Source: Thermogemmata fonticola (lineage in GTDB: Bacteria; Planctomycetota; Planctomycetia; Gemmatales; Gemmataceae). From it: DNA of 64,000 bases. Positions 53,832 through 63,085 of this stretch are shown here, piece after piece. The DNA lies in NCBI RefSeq assembly GCF_013694095.1, contig NZ_JACEFB010000002.1:434001-498000 (forward strand), written 5' to 3'. How positions within the stretch are numbered: the first letter of the stretch is position 1; every line of letters starts with the position of its first letter. The position numbers and the translations under genes are program-made. A model generated the notes under the pieces. The model searched no databases, had not been told where the DNA came from, and saw only the letters and a list, made by a program, of their open reading frames with translations.

Positions 53832-55028
53832 TCACTTATTCAGGTTTTCCGGACGTGTTTTGGGATCGGCGAGCAGGTGGGGAGCGATGCGGCCGTAGAG
53901 CTTCCAGGTTCGGTCTGGGCCGCAAACATAGACGGGATCGACGAAGTGCTGGCGCCAGAATTGTGGGCCGAACCAGACCAGATGGTCGGAATCGTGGAGA
54001 TCGACCCAGACGTGTAGGTCTTTGAGGAGCAGATCGCGGCGAGCGGTGTAATCGGGTGCCAGGAAAACTTCCAGGCGCAGCTCTTGGACATGGGCTTTGG
54101 CCAGGGTCGTTTTGAAGCTGGTGCCCAAGCCAGGGACTTTGTCGGGCCGGATGTCCAAGCCGCAACCGCGGGCTGTCCCCAGTGTCATTGCGATGCCACC
54201 AGGACAATGAAGGACCGAGGCGACAACACCCCGCACCGGCATAATCTGCCCATCCGGTAAGGCATAACGGCTCTTGCCGTTGAGGGCGACATAGGTGAAG
54301 ATCGGCAGGCCTTTCGGGGAAATGACTGCCGCCACGGCTGGATATTTTTCCAGGCCAGGCGTGACCTTGCCGGCGCGGCGCACCTCTTGTGTTTCCCGAT
54401 AGCGGACCTGGCCGATAGGCACGGTGAGGTCCAGGCACAGGTCTCCCAAGTGTAGATGCGGTTGCCAGCGCTGTTCTGCTTGGCGCGTCAGGTCGCTGAC
54501 CGACAGCAACATGTCACTGCCCAGGATCGTCTCCGCATCACCCGGCAGATCGACTAATTCCAGGGGAATCTGGGTCAAGCGGATCCACACATCCTGACTC
54601 GACGGCCGCACCGGCAGCAATTGGACCGCGGGAATGAACAGTTCGGGCAGAATGGCTTTCTTGCCGGGAGGCGGGGGATCGAAGCCCCATTTCCGCCAGG
54701 TCTTCATGCTGACAATCGACCGTCCCGGACGGGCTTCGTAGATGACCGTGATCGGAATGTAGCCCGGATCCCCTTTTCCAGTCGGAGGGGAATCGGAGGG
54801 AGGCGTTGAAGCCCCGGCACTCTTGGGCCGTGGCAGGAGTGCCGAGAAGTGACAGAATCCCGTCTTCTCATCGGTCAGGGGAATACGTACGCGCACGGCT
54901 CCGGTTGGGGGAGTGACGGGCTTGGGATGAACGACCGCTTTTTCCTGGCCCCTTATCGCTTCGTAGCTCAGCCCTACCAGTCCCAGGACCAGGACCCAGA
55001 AACGGCTGCATCGCAGAACAGGAACCAT
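53832..55028 (-). CDS. Secreted protein of unknown function, weakly resembling retropepsin-like folds
   Basis: 398 residues. A signal peptide covers about residues 1-27 (FWVLVLGLVGLSYEAIRG). The sequence around YIPITVIYEARPGRSIVSMK followed later by AETILGSDMLLSV resembles the order of a single-domain aspartic protease (DTG motif, then ILGxD). The Asp-Thr-Gly itself is absent, so if the fold is right the site is dead. The rest is not recognised. It converges on the sialidase-like gene and diverges from the following secreted coiled-coil gene. Confidence 0.65.
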   Translation of the reverse strand: MVPVLRCSRFWVLVLGLVGLSYEAIRGQEKAVVHPKPVTPPTGAVRVRIPLTDEKTGFCHFSALLPRPKSAGASTPPSDSPPTGKGDPGYIPITVIYEARPGRSIVSMKTWRKWGFDPPPPGKKAILPELFIPAVQLLPVRPSSQDVWIRLTQIPLELVDLPGDAETILGSDMLLSVSDLTRQAEQRWQPHLHLGDLCLDLTVPIGQVRYRETQEVRRAGKVTPGLEKYPAVAAVISPKGLPIFTYVALNGKSRYALPDGQIMPVRGVVASVLHCPGGIAMTLGTARGCGLDIRPDKVPGLGTSFKTTLAKAHVQELRLEVFLAPDYTARRDLLLKDLHVWVDLHDSDHLVWFGPQFWRQHFVDPVYVCGPDRTWKLYGRIAPHLLADPKTRPENLNK

Positions 55029-55351
55029 GGGCCGATCTCCTCGCGTTTTTCCCGGACTCCATGTCGGTTTTTCCTGGCTTCCATCTCAGACTGCTGGCGT
55101 TATCGAGAGTATAACTGCCCGGCGCTGGCTTTGTTGGTACCATTATGGCAGGAGGGCAAACTCCGGCGGGAGGACAGTACTAAAGAATCGTCTTAGCAAA
55201 GCTAAGTCTTGGCTCGCAGGTCATACGCTGATTTTTGCCAAGCGATAAGATGGACAATGAGCTTGAAAGGAGCAGCAATCCAAGAGTTGATTTCGGAAGT
55301 CCGGATTTCCCGGTTCTGAACGGTAGAGCGGAAAGAGGGGGAGGGGAGGGT
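55029..55351. other. 323-base intergenic region between divergent genes
   Basis: Presumably holds promoters for both secreted-protein genes. A TATACT-like -10 on the minus strand has no clear -35. A GGGGAGGGT run just before 55352 is the likely ribosome site. No repeats or RNA genes were recognised. Confidence 0.5.
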
Positions 55352-57343
55352 ATGAAGAGTTGGCTCCGAAGAGCGATGGCGGTGCTGGGAATTGTGGCGG
55401 GATTTGCAGGCCGCGGACTGAGTCAAACTCTGGAGGCGGAGGTCAAGACGCCGTATTTGTGGCGCGTGGTTTTGGACGCCGCCGAGCATCCGGCGCTGGG
55501 AGCGGGAGTGCGGCAACAGATCGAACGGGATGTGCTGGCCGCCTTGCAACCGGCTTTAGGCCCGTTGGGCACGGTCGAGGTGGTGGATATGTCCCAAACC
55601 CCACGGGAGAAGTGGGACCCTCTCTGGCAGCAGTATGAGGACAAAGGTTTTGCTGGTCTGGAAGCGGCGCGGGAACTGACCGGGATCAAGACGCACTTTC
55701 TGCGGATCGATTACCAGGAGGGGATGTATTTTCTGCGGGCGCGGCAGCATGACGGCTTCACCGGCTTGGTGTCGCCGCTCCGCCAGCAGCGCGTGCCGGC
55801 GGCCGAATGGCTGGGGCGTGCTGCCGGCTTGCTCCTGGAGCAGGACTTCGGCTTGTGCGGGACGATCGAGAAGGTGGAGGAAGGGGCCGGCACCGTCACG
55901 GTCCTCGTGCGCGGGGGGCAATTGGGCGGCTGGGAGCGCTGGGTCAAAGCGGGGGATGTGTTCGCCGTGGCCCAGGTGTTCCAGTCGGAGCGTCCCGCGC
56001 CGCCCCCTTTGCGGACGGCCACCGGCAAACTGATTGCGCCGACCTCTCCCCAACCGCTCAGCCTCACGGCTAGCCCCCGTGCATACACCTGTTTGCGGGT
56101 GAACCAAATCGGCCGGGACGGACGCTTGACCTGCACGGTGCTCAGCGCTTATCGCACGCCCCTGCCAACGGGACGGGCCTTGGGCTATCGCTGTCTCAAA
56201 CTCGGCACGCGTGAAGGCCCCCTGACGATCCGGTTGATCAGCAGTGAAGGGTCCGGACCCCGGCTGGGCGGGCAGATCACGGTGCGCGCCCATGAGTCCG
56301 GCTTTCAAACGCCGCCGGCCCCGCGGGACACCTTCCTGTTCCAAGATGGCCTGTTCCGCTCGCAACGGCCGTACGCCCATCTGGCCTGTGTGGTCATTTC
56401 CGTCGGGCCGGGGACGGGCAGTCAGTTCCCCGTGCCGATCCTTACGGACGAAGTGGTCACTTTGCCCTTCGAGACGGATCCGAAGCGGGTGGAAGCCGCG
56501 GCGGTCCTCCAGGCTGTCGTGGCCTTAGCGAACCGGGTGGCCGATGCCCGCAACGCTCAGACCATCTGCTTCCAGGCCGTCAGCGAGTTGATTAAGAACG
56601 AGAAGAACGCCGAGGCCCTGGTCCGCGCCCAAGCGGGTTACCGCAATGCGCGGCTTGCCGCCCAAAGCATTGCGGAAGAACTGGAGCGCTGGCGGGAGCA
56701 ACTGGACAAATCAGCCGAGGCCCGCCGCCTCGTCGCCGCTATCGAGCAACATCTGGCTGCCCTGAACAAGGCCAATGACGAACTTGGCAAGCACATCAAG
56801 ACCCTGGAGGCGGTCGTCGCCCAGGAGAATGATCCCAAGGCGCTCGCGCGCGATGTCCAAGCACAGGCTCTCGCGGCGCGGATCACGATCCTCTTGGGCC
56901 GCGGAGATGTCGAGGAAGCCCTCACGGCCTATGACCAGTTGCTGTCCCTTGTCCCAAACGATGCCGAGCTGCGGAGCCGGCGGGATAAATTGCGACAAGA
57001 GTGGCAGCCGAAAAGTCCGGAGCACGCCAAAGCCCGCGACTATCTGCTCAAGACCTGGCCGGGTGTCGCCACTGTCGTCGATTTCCGCGATAGCTTGCCG
57101 CCTTTGGGCACCGCCGTCGAAGAATGCATGAAACATGGCGATCACTATACCCTGCGCAAACTGCTCCACCATTTCAACACCGCCGTGGTCAAACTCAACG
57201 AACTCCACGATGCCCTGGACCCCAACCGCGAACAGGATCGCAAGGACATCGAGCAGATCAGGAAGATCGGCGAGCACCTCGCTGCCTTGGAGAAGCGCAT
57301 CCAGGATTACGTGGCCCGGTTTTCCGAAGCGGAGAAGCGCTAG
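55352..57343 (+). CDS. Secreted protein with C-terminal helical (coiled-coil) region, function unknown
   Basis: 663 residues from the ATG at 55352. A signal peptide (about 1-25, LGIVAGFAGRGLSQ) precedes a mixed alpha/beta region. This includes TLEAEVKTPYLWRVVLDAAE near the start and, at about 165-210, an unusual beta stretch (GTVTVLVRGGQLGGWERWV). From about 390 onward the protein is strongly helical, with coiled coils and TPR-like pairs (GRGDVEEALTAYDQLLSLVP). The gene stands alone on its strand, and the proteins downstream face the other way. I recognise no domain. Confidence 0.7.
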   Translation: MKSWLRRAMAVLGIVAGFAGRGLSQTLEAEVKTPYLWRVVLDAAEHPALGAGVRQQIERDVLAALQPALGPLGTVEVVDMSQTPREKWDPLWQQYEDKGFAGLEAARELTGIKTHFLRIDYQEGMYFLRARQHDGFTGLVSPLRQQRVPAAEWLGRAAGLLLEQDFGLCGTIEKVEEGAGTVTVLVRGGQLGGWERWVKAGDVFAVAQVFQSERPAPPPLRTATGKLIAPTSPQPLSLTASPRAYTCLRVNQIGRDGRLTCTVLSAYRTPLPTGRALGYRCLKLGTREGPLTIRLISSEGSGPRLGGQITVRAHESGFQTPPAPRDTFLFQDGLFRSQRPYAHLACVVISVGPGTGSQFPVPILTDEVVTLPFETDPKRVEAAAVLQAVVALANRVADARNAQTICFQAVSELIKNEKNAEALVRAQAGYRNARLAAQSIAEELERWREQLDKSAEARRLVAAIEQHLAALNKANDELGKHIKTLEAVVAQENDPKALARDVQAQALAARITILLGRGDVEEALTAYDQLLSLVPNDAELRSRRDKLRQEWQPKSPEHAKARDYLLKTWPGVATVVDFRDSLPPLGTAVEECMKHGDHYTLRKLLHHFNTAVVKLNELHDALDPNREQDRKDIEQIRKIGEHLAALEKRIQDYVARFSEAEKR

Positions 57344-57477
57344 GCTGGCTTGTTCGGAGAAGCGCCTTCCCTAAAAGGCAGCGCACCCCGGTTTTCCAAG
57401 CGGTCATTCTGTCGGTGTGAACGAAGTTGCCCCAGGACTTGGCCGAAGGACGGCCCGGTGGAATCCGGATGCCGGTG

Positions 57478-60400
57478 TCAAGGCGCCGGCGTTTTGGCGG
57501 GGGGAGCGGGCAAGGGGTGCAGGACGAAGGAGCCGTCGGACAGCGGCAGCAGAACGTCTTGGCCGGGCGTGAGACCAGGGGCAGCGATCGGGAAGATGCC
57601 GGGCAGATGGAGGCGGGAAGTCGCAAGGGATTGGCCTGTCTTGCCCGCAAGCCGAGTGATCCGCCCGGCCAAATCGACCGTCAACCAATCGCCGTCGGGA
57701 AGGGGTAGAGGCGGTCCGACCAACGCGGCGGCATGTTCCTCGGCCGGCTGGTGTACCCACAGAGGGGCATCCTGGTGAGGGTCCAGGCAGACCACGAGGC
57801 GGTTCGCCACCGTGTAGGTGACACGCCATCGTCCTTGAGCATCCTGGGTCAGGCCGAAGGCCGAGGTAGGCTGGCCCAGGGGTAAGGCACTGCCGGGCCG
57901 CCAGCGGCGCTGCGGCGCTTCGATCCGGTCGACGGCATAGAGCCAGACGTTGCCTGTCGTATCGGCGAGCAGGAAGTGGGAGGCGGAGCCGTCTTTGCGG
58001 AACAGGGGCAGGGGGGGAGCTGCTGGCCGCTCTCGCAGGGTCCACTCGCCGCCGTCATTCCAGCGGCTGCCGGCAGGCCAGAGCCACCGTTTGAGGGTCC
58101 GGCTCCCGTCACTACTGAGGAAACTGTCTTTGCCTGTGGGGCACAGCAGGGCGGGGGCGGCGCCACTTTCTCGACGTTCGATCCGCCAGAGGGGTCCCGG
58201 TTCGAGCCGATCCGGGGAGGTGAGACCTTGGCCGGGCACATAGCGGTAGATCAGCCCGTCAGCCAGGGGAAGCAGCAAGGTCTGATCCAGGAAGGCGGGG
58301 GGTCCTGCCAACAGAGCCGGAACGGTGACATGTCCATCGTGGGCCATTTTGCCGTCATGGATCAGCCGAATGAGCAAGCGCAACTGTCGGCGATCCCGCT
58401 CGACTTCCTCGTAAGGCGTTACCACAGCAGTAAGGGAGCGGTCGGCCGAAGTGGCGAATTGCGTCACTCCCGCCCGCTGAAGTGGGAGAGGCGCGAGGAG
58501 CTGATCGGCCCCGGCGAGGAGAGTAGCGGAGGGGTTGTTGAGCAGGTGGTTGTGAAGGGCGTAGATGCTGCCATCCTGTCCCAAGAGCAGGACCACATCC
58601 CCTTGCACGATCGGTGCGGCGGCCTGGGCCACGCCGAGTTGGCGGCGCCAGAGGATGGAGCCGTCTTTGAGCGCCACGAGGGCGGCCTGGTCAGCCGGTG
58701 GATCAACCCAGCGCAAGGCCAGGCCGGCTGTATCCCGCTGGGGGCTGAGCCACGGCTGATGCAAGGGGACGCCGATTGGACGGGGGGGATGCATGGGCAC
58801 GATGTCCAATCCTCGCTGCGGGTGGATGCCCAAGCGGTATTTCTGCAAGGCGGAGCGGGCCAGCACGATGAAGGCGCCTTCCTCCGCGGGTAGGACGGCA
58901 GCCGGTAGCGGCAAGGCGGAAGAGTCCGGGGGCATCTGGAGGGCCAGGCGATCCGGCAACGGAGATAGCGGCGGGTCCGGACCACCCGCGGGATTGAGGG
59001 CAAAGAGCCGCAGGCGCCCAGCATCTGTGACAACTGCCAGCCGCTCCCCGTCGCTGACGGGGGGGAAGTAAGCCCAGCCTTCCAAGGAATACTCCATAGC
59101 GGCGGGTTGGACTTCCGGCGGAGGGGCATCGCTGGAGGGGCCGGCAGCGAGCGGCGGGAGCGAAAAGAGGCGTAGCTTCATGCTGCGTGCCCCATCGGCT
59201 TGACACAGGAGCAGGCGCTGTTCGGGGACGGCAGGGGGCAAGGCGGCCGCTTCCAGGATCAAAGGGGGGACTCGCAGGGTGCCTGGCTCATGACCGGTAT
59301 GCAACACCTGCACGCACCGCAGGGGCAAGAGATTGTCTTCGTCATCGCGGGCATTACCGTCCAGCACAAAGACGCGACGAGCCTCGGCAGCAGCGAAGAG
59401 ATAGCGACCCTTAGGTTCTACCGCTAGATGGGCAATGGGCTGGCCCAGACGGATGCGCCCTCGACGCGTCCCGTCGATAGCGTCGAACTCATAAATTGTT
59501 CCCCATTCGTCCCGCAGCGGCACGTAAGCTCGGCTCCCCATCACCACCGGCGGGGCAGCCACGGGAGCCGGCAGCGGTTGATACCAGCGGAGCGAACCGT
59601 TGCGTAACAGGCAAGCCACGACTCCATACTGCCGCTCGGCATGGTGAGCACAGAAGAGCACTTCGCTGATTCCTTCGGGCAGGGTGAGGCGGGCCAGCGC
59701 CGGAGGAAAGGTGACGTCCGCACCGACCCGCATGGCCCAGAGCAGGTTCCCGGACTCCTCATCCAAGGCGTAGAGGATGCCGCGGGCCACAATCGGGAAG
59801 ATGGTCGGGGGGGCATCAGGATGGTGCGAGGCAGCGCGGGGGGCGGCAGGACTCAGGGCAGCACTACAGAAAATGGTGCGCGCTGGGCTGGCCGGTGCGG
59901 CTTGAGGGGCGGCCGGGTCCAACTCGTAACGGATCATGGCGCGAAGCCGAGCGCGTGCCTCCTTCAGCAACGCCTGGGCTTCCGGATCGGCTAGCCAACC
60001 CGCGGCAGCCAGCTCGTTCTCGGCGAGCGCGATCCGCGCATCCGTGATGCTGGCCAGATGCTGCCGGGCTTGAGCCAGCGCTTGCCGCCGCGATTGTTCC
60101 TTTTGCAATTCCCCTTCCAGGCGCGTCCACTCTTGCTGCCATTTGTCCAGCGGTGGATCGTCAGCGGCACGGAATGGTTCCAGACTCTTGAGCAGCTCTT
60201 TCCCCGCTTGCACCGTGGCACGGACCTTTTCTTCCAATGCCGCCTGACCAGAACGATCGCTACGGAACTTTTCCAATTGCCCATCGGCATAAGCCACCAT
60301 GTCCTCGCAGAGTTTTTTCCCGGCCTCGAAAATATCGTGGCCATAGCCGGAGCCGGGCTTCGCCCAAGGGGAATCTTTCTGCTCGCTGACAAACTTTTGC

Positions 60401-61434
60401 CAGCGTTCGAGCGCTGGCGAATAGTCTTCGCGGTTGGTTACGGCCCGTACCGCTCCTTGCAATTCGGACAACTCCGCGAAGAAGCGATACTTGTCGTGAT
60501 CCTCACTATTCGGATAGTCCTCGGTCAATTGGCGATAAGCTCTGGCCGCCTCCTTGTAGTTCCCCTGCTTGTAATGCTCTTCCGCAGCCGCTGCCAACTG
60601 CCGTTCGGCCAAGTCCTGATAGTAGAGCAGATAAAAGGCCATCGAGCCAAGCACAAGCAGCGTGGCGATCGACAGGCCGATGAGCAGAATCGGCGCCCAA
60701 TGCCGCCGGCGGCGCTCCGGCAGCAACAGAAGCGAATCTTTTTCCCCCGAAGATGATGGGGGTGGCGTTGAGGAGGCGGTTTCCTGGAGTTCTGTCAGGA
60801 CAAACGACAAAGGTGTGTCTCCCCGCGGTGTATCCATCCCTTCAGACCACGTGAACTCCTGGATCGCCGGGGATGGTGCAGGGAGAGTGGGAGCTGGCGG
60901 CTCGTCTTTGCCGGACGAGGGCGGGACAGCCGGCGGTGGAGGAGGAGTAACGGGGGCAGCCGGGACAGGCGGCGTCGGAACGGCCGGTCGGCGCGAGGAT
61001 TTCGCTGGCGGAGGTACCGAGGGGTTCGTCGGTGAGGCTGCCGATGCGGGGGAAGGCTGGGCCGATGCTGGGGTTGTCCCACTAGTTGAGGCCGGAGGGG
61101 CCTCCTTTGGGGAACGTCGACCAGGGATTTTCGCCGGTGTGGTCGGGGATGCTGGGACGGCAGAGGCCGGTGCTTCCGCAGGCGAGTGTGAGGTCCGGGA
61201 GGGTGCGGCCGTGCGGGGTATGACGATTTGGGGAGGAAGAGAGGAGGCCGGCGCGGCTTCGGAGCGCGGTGCAGGAGCCGGAGGCGGCGGCTCGGGTTCC
61301 ACCGGTGCTCCTAGAGGCTGCGCCCTGAAGATCTGACTGCACCCGCGATTGGGGCAGCGGATCATTTTGCCCGCCAATTCTGCCTGCAAATTGAATTTGG
61401 TCTCACAGTGCGGACATTGCACGATAATGGACAC
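57478..61434 (-). CDS. Zinc-ribbon, single-TM protein with a C-terminal beta-propeller
   Basis: About 1318 residues if the GTG at 61434 is the start; the frame extends to 61518. The GTG is favoured because the protein then begins SIIVQCPHCETKFNLQ, as MJ0042-type zinc ribbons normally do (CPHC and CPNRGC give the four ligands). A long Pro/Ser/Ala-rich linker leads to one transmembrane helix (about LIGLSIATLLVLGSMAFYLL). Beyond it lie a helical TPR-like region and then a PQQ-style beta-propeller occupying most of the C-terminal two thirds. The design suggests cytoplasmic metal-binding and an outside scaffold. Function is unknown. Confidence 0.8.
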   Translation of the reverse strand: MSIIVQCPHCETKFNLQAELAGKMIRCPNRGCSQIFRAQPLGAPVEPEPPPPAPAPRSEAAPASSLPPQIVIPRTAAPSRTSHSPAEAPASAVPASPTTPAKIPGRRSPKEAPPASTSGTTPASAQPSPASAASPTNPSVPPPAKSSRRPAVPTPPVPAAPVTPPPPPAVPPSSGKDEPPAPTLPAPSPAIQEFTWSEGMDTPRGDTPLSFVLTELQETASSTPPPSSSGEKDSLLLLPERRRRHWAPILLIGLSIATLLVLGSMAFYLLYYQDLAERQLAAAAEEHYKQGNYKEAARAYRQLTEDYPNSEDHDKYRFFAELSELQGAVRAVTNREDYSPALERWQKFVSEQKDSPWAKPGSGYGHDIFEAGKKLCEDMVAYADGQLEKFRSDRSGQAALEEKVRATVQAGKELLKSLEPFRAADDPPLDKWQQEWTRLEGELQKEQSRRQALAQARQHLASITDARIALAENELAAAGWLADPEAQALLKEARARLRAMIRYELDPAAPQAAPASPARTIFCSAALSPAAPRAASHHPDAPPTIFPIVARGILYALDEESGNLLWAMRVGADVTFPPALARLTLPEGISEVLFCAHHAERQYGVVACLLRNGSLRWYQPLPAPVAAPPVVMGSRAYVPLRDEWGTIYEFDAIDGTRRGRIRLGQPIAHLAVEPKGRYLFAAAEARRVFVLDGNARDDEDNLLPLRCVQVLHTGHEPGTLRVPPLILEAAALPPAVPEQRLLLCQADGARSMKLRLFSLPPLAAGPSSDAPPPEVQPAAMEYSLEGWAYFPPVSDGERLAVVTDAGRLRLFALNPAGGPDPPLSPLPDRLALQMPPDSSALPLPAAVLPAEEGAFIVLARSALQKYRLGIHPQRGLDIVPMHPPRPIGVPLHQPWLSPQRDTAGLALRWVDPPADQAALVALKDGSILWRRQLGVAQAAAPIVQGDVVLLLGQDGSIYALHNHLLNNPSATLLAGADQLLAPLPLQRAGVTQFATSADRSLTAVVTPYEEVERDRRQLRLLIRLIHDGKMAHDGHVTVPALLAGPPAFLDQTLLLPLADGLIYRYVPGQGLTSPDRLEPGPLWRIERRESGAAPALLCPTGKDSFLSSDGSRTLKRWLWPAGSRWNDGGEWTLRERPAAPPLPLFRKDGSASHFLLADTTGNVWLYAVDRIEAPQRRWRPGSALPLGQPTSAFGLTQDAQGRWRVTYTVANRLVVCLDPHQDAPLWVHQPAEEHAAALVGPPLPLPDGDWLTVDLAGRITRLAGKTGQSLATSRLHLPGIFPIAAPGLTPGQDVLLPLSDGSFVLHPLPAPPAKTPAP

Positions 61435-61608
61435 GGTCGCCCCCGTCACTGAAAGTACAGCCCCAAAATGAGGGCCTGACATACCAACTAGGACCCGGAA
61501 ACTGCGACAACGGCCCACGAGACTGGCTAATTTTTCCCGCTGATCCGGCCGCGCGTGGTCTTGGGTCGCTTCCTGGTCCCAGCAGTTCAGTAAAACAGCG
61601 TGCCTACC

Positions 61609-62880
61609 TCATTCTAACGTACTGTTTTCCGTGGGGGAGTGGGGAGCCTGGGACGGGCTGCGCAGGTGCTGGTACACGCCGAAGTCATTGAAGAAGAGGC
61701 GTTTGGCCCAACGGTAGAGCAGGTTTTGTTCCGGGATTTCCTGGCCGGGGAGATATTGGGAAGGACGGGGCGTCAGGGCAGATAGCTCGGCCAAGGCGGT
61801 TTGGCGCACCGTGGTGTCGCGGGCGGCGTGGCGTTCCACCAATTGGCGGAGCAGGTCCGGGCGCTCCAGAACGATGCATCCGCGTGTGGTTCGGGCGGCC
61901 AAGCGGCGGAACTCTGCCAGAAAAGTCGAGTGGAGAAACTTCTCCTTGAGCGGGCGGCTATCGACCTGCGGATCGATCGATTCGCGGGCAAATTGGACGA
62001 TCGGGCATGGCTCGATGTCTCCCCATGGATTGATGTGATGGCTCAGGCCGTTGGCGGCGGGACACAAGGCCTGGCCTTCCCCATCGTGATAAGCGTCGAT
62101 GATGATGATGGGCTTGCGCGCCCGCATTTCCACGACAAAGCGTCGGACTTGCAGGGCTTCCTCCGCGGAAAGACACAACTCCGGTTGCGGATTCGGACCC
62201 ATCGGCCGGTAGACGTGGAACCACGTGTACAGAACCCCCCACTCGATCAATTGGTCGATCCATTCTTCGCGGACCAGGTCGCGGAGGTTGCTGCGGCAGA
62301 CACTGGTGCACACGCCGGTCAGCAGGCCGGCATCTAAAGCATGGCGCAACCCTTGCAAAGTCTTGCTAAGGACGCCGGACCGTCCTCGGCGGATGTCGGA
62401 GACTCGCTCGGTGCCTTCCACCGAAATCAGCGGGGTGACGTTCCCCATTTGGTACATGCGGCGGGCGCGCTCTGGCGTCAGAAAGTGGCCATTCGTGAAA
62501 ATCTGGAAGTAGCAATCGGGGTGCTCCGCGAGCATGTCGAGAAGATGGGGGTGCATGAACGGTTCGCCCCCGACAATGCCGAAGAAGACGTTCCCCATCG
62601 GACGGGCTTCGCGGATAAGGCGGTGGAAGACCTCCGGACTCATCGCCTGCTGCCGGGCTGAGACATCCACCCAGCAGCCCTGGCAGCGCAGATTGCAGCT
62701 ATTGATCACGGAAACGTACAAAAAGGGCGGGAAGAATTGTCCCCGGCGCAAGCGCAGCTTGTGACGGTGGACCGACAGCGCTCCCTTGAAACCCATCAAA
62801 TACAACAGTCGCAAAAGCAGCCGCTTGTCGGCTTCCCGCAGGAGGCGGCTAACCAGGCGGAACGTGGCACCGATGGTCAC
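61609..62880 (-). CDS. Radical SAM protein
   Basis: 423 residues if the GTG at 62880 is the start, or 445 from the GTG at 62946. It lies 174 bases upstream of the zinc-ribbon protein gene on the same strand. The cluster motif C-x3-C-x2-C is CNLRCQGC (cysteines 62, 66 and 69 by the shorter start). A second, SPASM-like, region near the C-terminus has CPAANGLSHHINPWGDIEPC, which could hold an auxiliary cluster. The family generates 5'-deoxyadenosyl radicals; the reaction is unknown. It diverges from the flippase-like gene, so joint roles in envelope lipid or peptide modification can only be guessed. Confidence 0.85.
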   Translation of the reverse strand: MTIGATFRLVSRLLREADKRLLLRLLYLMGFKGALSVHRHKLRLRRGQFFPPFLYVSVINSCNLRCQGCWVDVSARQQAMSPEVFHRLIREARPMGNVFFGIVGGEPFMHPHLLDMLAEHPDCYFQIFTNGHFLTPERARRMYQMGNVTPLISVEGTERVSDIRRGRSGVLSKTLQGLRHALDAGLLTGVCTSVCRSNLRDLVREEWIDQLIEWGVLYTWFHVYRPMGPNPQPELCLSAEEALQVRRFVVEMRARKPIIIIDAYHDGEGQALCPAANGLSHHINPWGDIEPCPIVQFARESIDPQVDSRPLKEKFLHSTFLAEFRRLAARTTRGCIVLERPDLLRQLVERHAARDTTVRQTALAELSALTPRPSQYLPGQEIPEQNLLYRWAKRLFFNDFGVYQHLRSPSQAPHSPTENSTLE

Positions 62881-63085
62881 AGAATGTACCCCGCAAAGGC
62901 TTGGATTTTTTCCCTCGCCATCCAGTGTGTGGCCGCAAGGCAACACCTAGCCGCAAAGTCACCTGGAGGCGTCGTCACGAACACCTCTTACAAGCAGTCT
63001 AGCAGCGTCGAGAGGACTGTCGAGCCGGGGGAAGAGAAAGCGGTATCCGGGGACAGGCGGGAGGGGCGGCCTTACAATCAACGGC

